Origin: Gemmatimonadaceae bacterium
Lineage (GTDB): Bacteria; Gemmatimonadota; Gemmatimonadetes; Gemmatimonadales; Gemmatimonadaceae
NCBI GenBank assembly: GCA_013813715.1
Contig: JACCRF010000176.1
Span: forward strand, 1 to 52,171
Direction of reading: 5' to 3'
DNA: 52,171 nucleotides
Position 1 is the stretch's first letter. The number at the start of each line of letters is the position of its first letter. The notes under the pieces were generated by a model. The model was given only the letters and a program-made list of their open reading frames with translations, searched no databases and was not told the DNA's origin. The position numbers were made by a program, and so were the translations under genes. Shown here one piece after another: positions 33,746-41,966 of this stretch.

Positions 33746-34107
33746 ACGCGGTCGTCGATACGAACATTCTCATCGACTATCTGAACGGATCGGAAGCAGC
33801 AAAGCGCGAGCTCGATTCTTTCGATGCGATCTACATCAGCCTCATCTCCTGGATGGAGATTCTCGTCGGCGCCGGAGAGGGGGACGACGAGTCAGAGGTC
33901 CGTGAATTCCTCCGCCGCTTCCGCGTTCATCCTGTCGACGAAGGAGTGGCGGAACGAGCCGTCGAAATCAGACGCCGTGACAAGGTCAGACTCCCGGACG
34001 CAATCATCTGGGCGACAGCACAGCACCTCGGCCTGCTTCTCGTGACCCGCAATACTCACGACTTTCCGCGGAATCACCCTGGAGTACGCGTCCCGTACAG
34101 CATTTGA
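33733..34107 (+). CDS. vapC: VapC PIN-domain toxin
   Basis: A 124-residue canonical VapC: AVVDTNILIDYLNG (D9), SLISWMEILVGA (Glu), RLPDAIIWATAQ (Asp) and LLLVTRNTHDF (Asp), so all four acidic metal ligands are present. The family cleaves initiator tRNA or other structured RNA. GTG 33742 (VNAVVDTN) is an alternative start to ATG 33733. The gene ends 1 nt before the convergent AAA ATPase gene, so the two transcripts must terminate through each other. Confidence 0.92.
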   Translation: MESVNAVVDTNILIDYLNGSEAAKRELDSFDAIYISLISWMEILVGAGEGDDESEVREFLRRFRVHPVDEGVAERAVEIRRRDKVRLPDAIIWATAQHLGLLLVTRNTHDFPRNHPGVRVPYSI

Positions 34108-34108
34108 G

Positions 34109-35125
34109 CTAGCGAACGACAGCCAGAACTACCGCGATCGCTCCCAGCACCACACCCAGCGCCGCAATTACAATCGTCGCCTGTGCACTCTTCCTCCAGC
34201 GCAACTCAGCGGCCTCGACCGCCCGCATGAGACGGTCCTCACTCCCTTGCTCAGCCTCGCCGAACAGCGACTGCTGCATCACGCTCTTGCCGGCCACCAC
34301 CTCGTCCATCGCCCGCTCGAGTTCCCACTGGTGGATTCTCTTGGCCGCATCCACGCCCGGCTCGGCCGCCGCCATCGTCGCCGCCTTCAGAACGGCGTTC
34401 TTGATGTCGCCCCCGCTCACCGCGTAACGCTCGGCAAGCACGCGAAAGTTCACGTCGTCACCGAGCGGCGTTTTTGCCGGGTGCACCTGCACTTGCCAGA
34501 TCTTCTCCCGCTCTTCGACGCCCGGCATCTCGAACAGGACGTGAGTCCGGATACGGCGCTCGAACGCGGGGTCGAAGTTGACAGCGAGATTCGTCGCGAA
34601 GATCACGACGCCATTGAATACCTCGAGCTCCTTGAGGAGCACATTCACCACAGTGTTCGACTCGCGCTGATACGCCTGAGCCGCACCCGTTGTGCGGCGA
34701 GACGCAATTGCGTCGGCTTCATCGAAGAACAACACCGCATTTTCCTCAGTCGCCATTCTGAACGCCGCGGCGACGTTCTTCGACGTCTCACCCGCCCACA
34801 TCGATTCCATCTCGGCGTATCGGACAGAAAGAAGCTTCTTGCCGAGGACGGTCGCGATCGCTTCGGCACAGATCGTCTTTCCAGTGCCCGGCGGGCCCGC
34901 GAAATTGAACGCCAGACCGAGTCCGCTCGAGTGCCGCTCGCCCAGCCCCCACTGACTGAAGATGAGCTCGTGGCTCTGCACCTGGCTCAGCGCCTGGTCC
35001 AGCGCCGCGCGCGTGCGAGGTGGGAGAATGACGTCGGCGAATGTGCGGTGAGTGGCGATCGTCTCGACGGCCCGTCGGCCGCCGCTGATCCGGCCAGCGA
35101 TGAAATCGCGAATTGGTGTAGGCAT
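34109..35125 (-). CDS. AAA ATPase with C-terminal membrane anchor
   Basis: A 338-residue protein. One classical AAA module is present: Walker A GPPGTGKT (77-84), Walker B VLFFDEADA (D135, E136), sensor-1 region GVVIFATNLAVNFD and arginine-finger region ERRIRTHVLF, then a helical lid (VSGGDIKNAVLKAATMA). It ends with one hydrophobic helix (about 316-337, ATIVIAALGVVLGAIAVVL) and a single Arg, so it is tail-anchored with the ATPase in the cytoplasm. No protease or substrate adaptor domain is attached. Such proteins may extract or remodel membrane proteins, as Msp1-type AAA proteins do with an N-terminal anchor; that is an analogy only. Confidence 0.85.
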   Translation of the reverse strand: MPTPIRDFIAGRISGGRRAVETIATHRTFADVILPPRTRAALDQALSQVQSHELIFSQWGLGERHSSGLGLAFNFAGPPGTGKTICAEAIATVLGKKLLSVRYAEMESMWAGETSKNVAAAFRMATEENAVLFFDEADAIASRRTTGAAQAYQRESNTVVNVLLKELEVFNGVVIFATNLAVNFDPAFERRIRTHVLFEMPGVEEREKIWQVQVHPAKTPLGDDVNFRVLAERYAVSGGDIKNAVLKAATMAAAEPGVDAAKRIHQWELERAMDEVVAGKSVMQQSLFGEAEQGSEDRLMRAVEAAELRWRKSAQATIVIAALGVVLGAIAVVLAVVR

Positions 35126-35250
35126 CGTGTCAGCTACCTCCTTCGTCTTCAGAACAGTACGAGGTATCGCCTCAGGATGTTACGCTCCAAAGGGGCTCGC
35201 GACATGCCGTGACATCTACCTGGCCAGTCAGAGTGCCAATCGGATGCCGG

Positions 35251-36438
35251 TTACTGGCTCGCGCCGACGATCACGAGCAGACCGCTCCCCACCGGACGCT
35301 CCCCCGACTGATCCGACGGCCGATTCGCCACTTTCCCCTCCACGACCATCGTCGTGGATCCACCGCCGTCGAAATTCATGCCGTCGTGCACGCCAAGCTG
35401 AAGCATCAGCTTCGCCAGCTCGACCAGCGTCATCCCCGCGTCAGTCGGCCTTCGTCCGTCAACCGTGATCAGGAACACCGTGCTGCTGTCCTTCGAGAAT
35501 CCTACGGCGCTCCGTGGATTTCTCCCCTCGAATCTCGCGAAAGTCCCCTCGACAATGCTGGCGTATTCCGCCGTGCTGCGTCCATTCCTCACCACCCGCG
35601 GCCACCCGCCCACGATGGTTCTCAACTTTGACTGTGTCGGCTGAATGCGAGCGATGACCCTGAGAGTTCCGCCGCGGCGGCCGATTGAGCGAAGCTCGTC
35701 GCGCATGGATCCGCTCGCGGCAAGCGCTCCTCCCGCCTGGAGAGGCAACGAGCCGCCCTCCGTCGCCCCGCCCGCGACCGCGAAGATCATCGTATCCCCA
35801 CGCTGCACTCGCAGGCGAAGCGGCACCAATGTCGGGCGGCGCCCCACCGTCTCCGCTGGCGTCGCTGCTCCCATCGCGCGAGTGTAGAGAACGAGTGTGT
35901 TGCTGTCGGGCCATGCGTTGATGCCCTCGAGCTGGATCGGCCTTCTTCCCCGCGCATGCAGCGTAGCTGCAACAGTGAACCGCTCGATCGAGGGCCGGTT
36001 CCTCCAGTCCACGCCGAACTGATAGTGCACGTTGTCGAAGGCGTCGTAGGGCGACTCGGTCATCGTGATGCCCTTGTCGATGCGCCCCTCGATCACGACG
36101 TTGTTCTCGCTTTCGCCGTTCCGCGTGTTGAAGAAATCCGTGTTGATCGCCGCGACAGCCTTGCCCGGTCCCTTGTAACGGTCGAACATCGAGCGGACCG
36201 TCTCGCGCGCCACCGCCGAATCCTTGGCACGCACGCCACGCAGAACGAGTCCCGGCTGGCGCAAATCCACCTTCAGAACATTGACGCGCCATGGACCGCT
36301 GTTAACGACGAGCCGCCGGTGAGTCACGCCCGGCGCGACAGTGCGCGCCGTGGACGAATCCCACTGCTGGCCCGAACACGGAACAGCCGCCGCGGCAAGC
36401 GCCACGGCGACCACGGCGGCCATCCAACCAGTCTTCAA
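35251..36438 (-). CDS. Secreted phosphodiester glycosidase (NAGPA domain)
   Basis: A 395-residue exported protein (signal to about residue 24). NAGPA-type domains hydrolyse sugar phosphodiesters; in mammals the uncovering enzyme removes GlcNAc from mannose-6-phosphate, and bacterial relatives act on cell-surface polymers. Visible family features are AAINTDFFNTRNG, RNPRSAVGFSKD, FLITVDGRRPTDAGMTL and DGMNFDGGGSTTMVVEG. Length is normal. The EEP hydrolase gene lies 56 nt upstream on the same strand, in the order EEP then NAGPA, so they may be co-transcribed. Confidence 0.88.
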   Translation of the reverse strand: MKTGWMAAVVAVALAAAAVPCSGQQWDSSTARTVAPGVTHRRLVVNSGPWRVNVLKVDLRQPGLVLRGVRAKDSAVARETVRSMFDRYKGPGKAVAAINTDFFNTRNGESENNVVIEGRIDKGITMTESPYDAFDNVHYQFGVDWRNRPSIERFTVAATLHARGRRPIQLEGINAWPDSNTLVLYTRAMGAATPAETVGRRPTLVPLRLRVQRGDTMIFAVAGGATEGGSLPLQAGGALAASGSMRDELRSIGRRGGTLRVIARIQPTQSKLRTIVGGWPRVVRNGRSTAEYASIVEGTFARFEGRNPRSAVGFSKDSSTVFLITVDGRRPTDAGMTLVELAKLMLQLGVHDGMNFDGGGSTTMVVEGKVANRPSDQSGERPVGSGLLVIVGASQ

Positions 36439-36494
36439 TAGCAGGTCAGTAATTCGGATTCCCCGCCTTCTCGCTCAACGGAACGATGAACAAT

Positions 36495-37316
36495 TCATTG
36501 AAGTGGCTTTGTAAGAACCAGATTTACGACCACCGGAAAATGATCCGACGCATACACCTGCGTGACCCAGGTCTTGCTAACTCTGAAGGCGTCGGAAATA
36601 AGCACATAGTCGATCCGCTTGACCGGCGTTTTCGCCGAGTATGTCAGTCCCGGCCCCTGCTTCGAAGGCCATGTGTCGCGAAGACGCTGGAGAAGGGGCA
36701 CGAGTTCCGAAGCGTCAGGCGGTGCGTTCATGTCGCCCAGCATGAGCGTTGGACCTGTCGACGCACCCATCACCGCCAGCATGTCGGAAACCTGCTGCAC
36801 CCTCACCTTGGGATCAGGCCGGTAATCGAGGTGCACGGCGAACACGCGCACCTTTGTTCCGTTCACGTCGATTGTTGCCTCGAGAAAACCGGGAAGCGGC
36901 TTCGGCACCGGATTCTCTTCCTGCGTCGAGAGCCGGGCGATGACGTGATTTCTGAAGGATACTATCGGATAGCGGCTCAGCACTCCGACGCCGAACTCCC
37001 GCGGCGGCTTTGTCGGATCCGCGTTCGGAATCCGGTAGATGGGCGCGAACCGAGACTCCATCCCCGTCCCCTTCGCCAGTAGCTCTGCCTGGTTCACGAA
37101 GCTGCTCCGCTCACCCCAGTGCACATCCAGCTCTTGCAATCCAACTATGTCGGGCCTCTCGGCCCTGACGACAGCGATCACACTGTCCAACCCTTCGTTG
37201 CCGTACTGGATGTTGTAGCTCATCACGCGAAGCGGCTGCTCACGTGTCGCAACCGGCGCGCTCGCGCACGCAGCGGTGAGGAGACTCAGGGCAGCGGCGA
37301 GTCGCGTGTACCGCAT
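36495..37316 (-). CDS. Endonuclease/exonuclease/phosphatase-family lipoprotein
   Basis: A 273-residue protein with a lipoprotein signal (RYTRLAAALSLLTAAC). EEP fold motifs are RVMSYNIQYGN, IVGLQELDVHWG (catalytic Glu), VHLDYRPDP, LMLGDMNAPPDASEL (metal Asp and Asn) and ASDHFPVVV (final Asp-His). Outer envelope members usually cleave phosphodiesters in lipids or nucleotides. ATG 37316 is chosen since AGGAG precedes it and the signal begins there; the open frame upstream is not protein-like. Substrate not evident. Confidence 0.86.
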   Translation of the reverse strand: MRYTRLAAALSLLTAACASAPVATREQPLRVMSYNIQYGNEGLDSVIAVVRAERPDIVGLQELDVHWGERSSFVNQAELLAKGTGMESRFAPIYRIPNADPTKPPREFGVGVLSRYPIVSFRNHVIARLSTQEENPVPKPLPGFLEATIDVNGTKVRVFAVHLDYRPDPKVRVQQVSDMLAVMGASTGPTLMLGDMNAPPDASELVPLLQRLRDTWPSKQGPGLTYSAKTPVKRIDYVLISDAFRVSKTWVTQVYASDHFPVVVNLVLTKPLQ

Positions 37317-37646
37317 GGTGCGGCCGCTCCTCTCGGTAGAGCGGATATGGGTTACGCATCTCCCGGAATTTCTCGGCATCCAGTTCGACGAACGACTCCA
37401 GTCCCTCCTCGCGGATGTTGCCCTCGATGATGTTGCCTTCTCATCGGTCTCGAAGTTGATTCTTCCCGTCGCGACGCCGCGAGCGGTCACATAGTAGCAC
37501 CGCGTGCCGAGGGACGACAGAGAACCCGCTGTTGGGAACGGCAGCGCTCCAAAGCGGGCCGCCCGCAGACCCTCCTGAGTTCCCTCCCCGCCCGGCTGCC
37601 CCGCGCTGGTTAAGCGTTTCACGAAGGATCTATCGTCAAGGCGCGG
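37317..37646 (-). other. Non-coding or decayed stretch with a broken short frame
   Basis: No intact gene. On the minus strand, YYVTARGVATGRINFETDE (about 37500-37440) can be continued in the next frame as GNIIEGNIREEGLESFVE and LDAEKFREMRNPYPLY, as though one base were lost near 37440. The second piece includes a tandem GGCAACATC repeat. The pieces look protein-like, but I recognise no family and see no start. Confidence 0.3.
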
Positions 37647-37676
37647 AGCCGCGAGCCCTCTTCAGGGCTCGCGGCT
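37647..37676. terminator. Strong hairpin, probable terminator
   Basis: AGCCGCGAGCCC (37647-37658) pairs perfectly with GGGCTCGCGGCT (37665-37676) around a 6-nt loop. It lies 14 nt past the stop of the minus-strand lipoprotein gene. The short T-run (TTTCATTC) is on the plus-strand side, so it may work for plus-strand transcripts, or in both directions. Confidence 0.6.
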
Positions 37677-37689
37677 TTCATTCAGATGC

Positions 37690-38250
37690 CTAGCAGGTCA
37701 CTCCGGGATGCCACGGATCGAACGTGCCACGCGGGTTATCCTTGAATATCCAGGCGTGAAGCTCGTAGTGCGGAACAACCGGCCCACCCGGCGCGAACGT
37801 ATGCTCGCTGTACAACAGTGGCTGCCCCAACACCTGTGGCGGAGCAGCACCCACTCCTTTCTCGCGTTCCCATGCCGCCTTGAAAACAATCCACTCGACC
37901 CCGACAAGACTCATCGTCCCATCGCTTCGCTTTTCATAAAGCAGCATCTCGGGCTTCATCGGGTCGATCACGGCGTCGCCAGTCTGCGGCGTAGTTGCCG
38001 CCCCTCGTAAAGGCACATTCACAAGATGGTATCCCATCTTCCCTTCCGGTGCACTGGCGCAGGTGGCGCCCGCCGCAAACGGGTCGGGCGACCACACCGC
38101 GTACCCCGCGGCCTGTGCCTGCGAGACGTTCTGGTAGGCGCCGAAGGCTTCTCGAATCCGGTCTGCGCCAGCCTCCGCTTCGGTGATGCTGTCGCTGTCG
38201 CAGCCGGTGATGGCGGCCAGGCAGACCAGTGGGATTAACTTTCGGTACAT
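37690..38250 (-). CDS. Lipoprotein of unknown function
   Basis: A 186-residue protein with signal MYRKLIPLVCLAAITGC (lipobox ITGC). The mature part has an acidic N-terminal helix (EAGADRIREAFGAYQNV) and a compact domain with MGYHLVN, DPMKPEMLLYEK, HTFAPGGPVVPHYELHAW and a terminal DPWHPGVTC. The clustered His, Cys and acidic residues could bind a metal. I believe similar proteins occur in several phyla, but I cannot name a family. A strong hairpin follows the stop. Confidence 0.7.
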   Translation of the reverse strand: MYRKLIPLVCLAAITGCDSDSITEAEAGADRIREAFGAYQNVSQAQAAGYAVWSPDPFAAGATCASAPEGKMGYHLVNVPLRGAATTPQTGDAVIDPMKPEMLLYEKRSDGTMSLVGVEWIVFKAAWEREKGVGAAPPQVLGQPLLYSEHTFAPGGPVVPHYELHAWIFKDNPRGTFDPWHPGVTC

Positions 38251-38394
38251 CTCGATGCCTCCGGTTCAACACTTGAAGAGTGGGTCGCATGGGTCCCGCC
38301 TCGGTGCTTGACCACACGATGCCGACGTCCATGATAAGCGGCTCCCCTCACGGGAATCTCACCAATAGGTCACCAGGACAGCGATTCAGACAAA

Positions 38395-40395
38395 ATGTTT
38401 CTGTTGAAGCTTCTCGGATCGTTTTCCCTGCTCTGCGACACGGCCCCTGTGCCGCCTGGTGCGCAACAAAAGCGGCGCGTCGGACTCCTCGCGCTGCTGG
38501 CCATCGGAGGAGAACGAGGCGTATCGCGCGACCGCCTCCAGTCTTATCTCTGGCCTGAAAGCCCGGCGTCGCGTTCGCGTCACGCCCTCGACCAGCTCAT
38601 CTACGCAACCCGCCGGTCACTTGGAAGCGACCCGATTCTTTCCGAAGGCCGTGATCTGCGCCTCGATCCGTCCATCATGGACAGTGACATTCACGCATTC
38701 GGTGAGGCAATCCGTGACAGCCGGTTGGCGAATGCCGCCGCTATCTATGCTGGTCCGCTGCTCGACGGATTCCATATCTCCGACAGCCGGGAACTGGAAG
38801 CCTGGATCGACGGCGAGCGGGCCAGGCTCGAGCACGAATACCACAAGGCCCTCGAGATGCTCGCGAGCCGGTCCGCCGCCGAAAGCGATCATGCCGCCGC
38901 GGTCTCGTGGCTGCGAAAGCTTGCCACGTCCGATCCCCTCTCTGCGCGGGTCGCCTCCGAATTCATTCAGGCGCTGACGGCCGCGGGCGACCCGGCGGGC
39001 GCAATACAGTACGCGCGCAACTACCAGCAGTTGGTGCGATCAGAGTTGGAGGTTGAACCCGATCCGAAGATCGAAGGTCTCATAACCACGCTGAGCGGTC
39101 CGCGTGTCACTGAGACCGCGCGGCCTGAACCCTCAGGCGACCAATACTTTCGCCACACGGCATCCCGGTCGAAATCGGCGGAGGCCGGATCGTTCAGCGA
39201 GCCGGCGACACGACCAGGCCCCTCGACACCTTCACAGTCACGCACCCGATTCCGATCGCTGGCCATTGTCTCGCTTCTCATCGTCGCCATCGCGGGCTCA
39301 CTGGCTGTCCTTAGAAGAGCGCAAGGCGAGAATGTTCAACGCAATGTGGCTGCCCGCGATCGCGCGGTTCGCGACCCTCGCACCCGCGCCGTCAATCCAG
39401 ACGCGAAGGCATTCTACCTCCGCGGGATGAACGCGTGGAGCGACAGGTCGAAGTCGGGGCTCGATACAGCCGTGGTCTACTTCCGCCGGGCACTCGAAGT
39501 GGATCCAGCCTATGCCGAAGCATACGCCGGGCTCGCTAACGCATATGTCCTACTCGGCTACTCGGGTTATCGGCCTTCTGACGCGATGTTCCCGAAGGCG
39601 AAGGCCGCCGCGCTCCGGGCTATCCAGCTCGACAGCAGTTTCGCCGCGCCTTATGCGGCTCTTGGCATGGGGCTCAGCGGAGAACGTGACTTCAGGGCTG
39701 CCGAAACCGCCTTTAGAAAGGCGATTACCGTCGATCCCCAATACGCCACCGCGCACCAGTGGTACGGCATCCTGCTGATGATACTCGGCAGGACCGATGA
39801 AGCGGTTGCCGAAACCGGACGCGCGGCCAGGCTGGATCCCCTCTCGCTCCAGATTCAGAACAACTACGCCACCTTTCTTTCCGCGTCGGGACAACACGCA
39901 GCCGCGCTGCGTCACTACCAGAACGTCGTGGGTGAAGAGCCCGACTCGTCATGGGTTCGCCGCAATCCCTGGCTTCTCACCAACATGGCCAGCGTCTACG
40001 CGGCGAACGGGCAGTACCAAAAAGCCATCCGCTACGCCGAGCGCGCGGTCGAAATCAATCCCGGGCATCCGCGCGGATTGAGTGTACTCGCGTCCATCTA
40101 CGATCGGATGGAGCAGCCCAGAATGGCGCTCGCAATTTTCGCCAGGGCCGACACAACAAATGAGCACTATGCGGCTTACCGCGCCTTCCGGTACGCGGCT
40201 GACGGCAACGCCGATTCAGCTTTCATCTGGTTCGATCGAGTCAGGGAATGGGGAATCCCCGTCATGATCACCCTCGGGTCACCAGGGTCAGCCATGCGAA
40301 TTCGACAAGACCCTCGCTTTGGTGACCTCCTGAAGCGGCTCGGCATGCCCGTTCCCGTCCCCAAGACGACTACCTCGCCGACAGCCGCACGGTAA
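38395..40395 (+). CDS. BTAD-type transcriptional regulator with membrane helix and TPRs
   Basis: A 666-residue protein. Residues about 1-95 form a winged-helix DNA-binding region (LLKLLGSFSLLCD, QKRRVGLLALLA, RDRLQSYLWPES and HALDQLIYATRR), followed by the BTAD helical domain (about 100-235, with ELEAWIDGERARLEHEY). A hydrophobic helix (about 286-306) is followed by at least five TPR repeats (FRRALEVDPAYAEAYAGLA and similar). The SARP-like regulator is therefore predicted to be membrane-tethered, with its TPR half outside. The last ORF-free 140 nt upstream are shared with the divergent lipoprotein gene. Confidence 0.88.
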   Translation: MFLLKLLGSFSLLCDTAPVPPGAQQKRRVGLLALLAIGGERGVSRDRLQSYLWPESPASRSRHALDQLIYATRRSLGSDPILSEGRDLRLDPSIMDSDIHAFGEAIRDSRLANAAAIYAGPLLDGFHISDSRELEAWIDGERARLEHEYHKALEMLASRSAAESDHAAAVSWLRKLATSDPLSARVASEFIQALTAAGDPAGAIQYARNYQQLVRSELEVEPDPKIEGLITTLSGPRVTETARPEPSGDQYFRHTASRSKSAEAGSFSEPATRPGPSTPSQSRTRFRSLAIVSLLIVAIAGSLAVLRRAQGENVQRNVAARDRAVRDPRTRAVNPDAKAFYLRGMNAWSDRSKSGLDTAVVYFRRALEVDPAYAEAYAGLANAYVLLGYSGYRPSDAMFPKAKAAALRAIQLDSSFAAPYAALGMGLSGERDFRAAETAFRKAITVDPQYATAHQWYGILLMILGRTDEAVAETGRAARLDPLSLQIQNNYATFLSASGQHAAALRHYQNVVGEEPDSSWVRRNPWLLTNMASVYAANGQYQKAIRYAERAVEINPGHPRGLSVLASIYDRMEQPRMALAIFARADTTNEHYAAYRAFRYAADGNADSAFIWFDRVREWGIPVMITLGSPGSAMRIRQDPRFGDLLKRLGMPVPVPKTTTSPTAAR

Positions 40396-40507
40396 GACCT
40401 CACCCGGATTGAGGGTCGAATCGCGTACGTAAATTGCTCGGTGAAATCGGACGCCGCGGGTTCGGCAATGGAAACCCGAGTCGTTCATGGGGCGTAATGA
40501 GTAGAGC

Positions 40508-40963
40508 ATGACCTATCCCGTTTCTAATCAGGCAAGAACCCTCCCCGACGTTCTCGTCCCCGACCAGAGCGGCACCACGGTCTGGTGGTCAAATATCAAG
40601 CGCGAGGGTGAGTGGGTTCTCCCCCGAATTTTCCGCGCGTTCACCTTCATGGGAAACGTCGAGCTCGACCTCATGTCGGCGCGAATGGGCTCAGGCGTTT
40701 CAGAGATCGACATCCGCTGCATCCTTGCGAACGTCGAGATCAGGGTGCCACCCGATGTTCGCGTACTATGCGACGGCGATGGACTAGGCGGGAGCTTCGA
40801 GGTCGTGCGCATCGGTGAGGCAGCACCTCTGCTTCCTGACGCGCCAACACTGAGAGTGACGGGAGCCGCCTACCTGGGGAGCGTCACCGTGAAAGTAATC
40901 GGCCAGGTGGGGCCGGGATTGATGGAGAAACTCAAAGCGGGATGGCATGCGCTCAACACCTGA
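40508..40963 (+). CDS. LiaF-like (cell wall-active antibiotic response) domain protein
   Basis: A 151-residue soluble protein made of short beta-strands: RAFTFMGNVELDLMSARMG, IDIRCILANVEIRVPPDVRV and AAYLGSVTVKVIG. This repetitive FxGNVELDL pattern is the C-terminal LiaF/DUF2154-like domain, which in Firmicutes regulates the LiaRS envelope-stress system. The membrane part of LiaF is absent. No sensor kinase of that type is nearby, so its role here is unclear. Confidence 0.72.
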   Translation: MTYPVSNQARTLPDVLVPDQSGTTVWWSNIKREGEWVLPRIFRAFTFMGNVELDLMSARMGSGVSEIDIRCILANVEIRVPPDVRVLCDGDGLGGSFEVVRIGEAAPLLPDAPTLRVTGAAYLGSVTVKVIGQVGPGLMEKLKAGWHALNT

Positions 40964-41072
40964 CGGCTGAGCGCCTGCCGGGTCCGCCCACCCAAGAGTT
41001 TGATCGAGCGCAACGCGTCGACCCGCTCAAACGTCCTCGATGGCGATTACCGCTCCCATTCACCCGAATTGA

Positions 41073-41663
41073 TCAGCCTTTGGCCGCTTTCTTCGCAAGC
41101 AAGCGGCTTGACTCCTCGAGCGTACTGGCGAAGCGCTGCTCCAGCTCCGGATTGATCGGGCCAATCGCATCGACGACTCGCTTCGCCCAGACGAAATATT
41201 TCTCCCGTCGCTCGACATCCCAGCCCTTGGGCACATCCGTGCCGATCTCCTGAACGTTGCTGATCTTGTCCGCCAGCTTGATGACCTTCGCTCCAGGCGA
41301 GAGATGCGGCGCATGCGTGACCTGCAGCTCCTTCCGCTCCTCCTTGTCAAGAGACTTGTCGTCCGTCACCTCCTGCACGAGCTCATCAACGGCCGCGCCG
41401 AACTCCTGTCTGATTTCGTCACGCGAGGTCTTCGTATCCTCGACAGTGTCGTGAAGCAGAGCCGCCGCGAGCACATTTGCATCCACGACCCCGCCAACCT
41501 CAGCGACCAGTCGCGCGACTTCGATGCAGTGCCCGATATAGGGCCGCTTGCTCCTCCCTTTCCTGCGCTGTTTGCGGTGCCTGTGTGCCGCGAACTCCGC
41601 GGCCCTGAGAATGAGTGCGATATCGGAAATAACCGCCTCCTGAAAGAGACTCGGCCGAGGCAT
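41073..41663 (-). CDS. Small HD-domain (p)ppGpp hydrolase
   Basis: A 196-residue protein with the HD hydrolase motifs of RelA/SpoT: RPYIGHCIEVARLV, AALLHDTVEDT (the HD pair) and VIKLADKISNVQEI. It has no synthetase, TGS or ACT domain, so it resembles the small alarmone hydrolases (Mesh1-like) that degrade (p)ppGpp. The frame extends far upstream, but ATG 41663 opens the conserved part. A perfect 14-bp palindrome sits 32 nt before the start. No small alarmone synthetase is seen in the window. Confidence 0.85.
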   Translation of the reverse strand: MPRPSLFQEAVISDIALILRAAEFAAHRHRKQRRKGRSKRPYIGHCIEVARLVAEVGGVVDANVLAAALLHDTVEDTKTSRDEIRQEFGAAVDELVQEVTDDKSLDKEERKELQVTHAPHLSPGAKVIKLADKISNVQEIGTDVPKGWDVERREKYFVWAKRVVDAIGPINPELEQRFASTLEESSRLLAKKAAKG

Positions 41664-41695
41664 GCTTGCCGCGATAAGGTAAGGTATTCTGGTCT

Positions 41696-41709
41696 CCAAG
41701 GTACCTTGG
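41696..41709. promoter_or_regulatory. 14-bp palindrome upstream of the alarmone hydrolase
   Basis: CCAAGGTACCTTGG is perfectly self-complementary. It lies 32 nt upstream of the minus-strand HD gene, in the 303-bp divergent spacer before the NlpC/P60 gene. The regulator is unknown. The rest of this spacer (to 41966) shows no gene and no riboswitch motif I can recognise. Confidence 0.4.
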
Positions 41710-41966
41710 TTTCTGCCACGCCTTCTTATGCTTTCTTCTGTATCGGCGCTCAGGATGGCGACGGCCTTCGGACGCCCGGTGGCTTGCCCGCGGAACTGAG
41801 TCTGTTTCCCGAAAATCGGACAGCGCCCGTCCGCAGGGTTGGACAGCGACACTTTCCAGACACCCTTCGGGCCTAACGCACCTCGTTGATCTGCAACGAC
41901 TTGACGGCGATTCCCGGCGCGGGCGCGGCGAATGCCTAAAGCGTCAAGTCTCTCAGGATCATCCCG

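Noticed and set aside
25610-34107. A mobile element carrying the TA cluster
   Set aside because: No transposase, integrase, tRNA target or long terminal repeats could be found; the zone is described only as accessory.
41664-41966. Riboswitch (for example c-di-AMP type) before the NlpC/P60 gene
   Set aside because: I looked because such riboswitches often control cell-wall hydrolases, but the conserved core motifs are not present.
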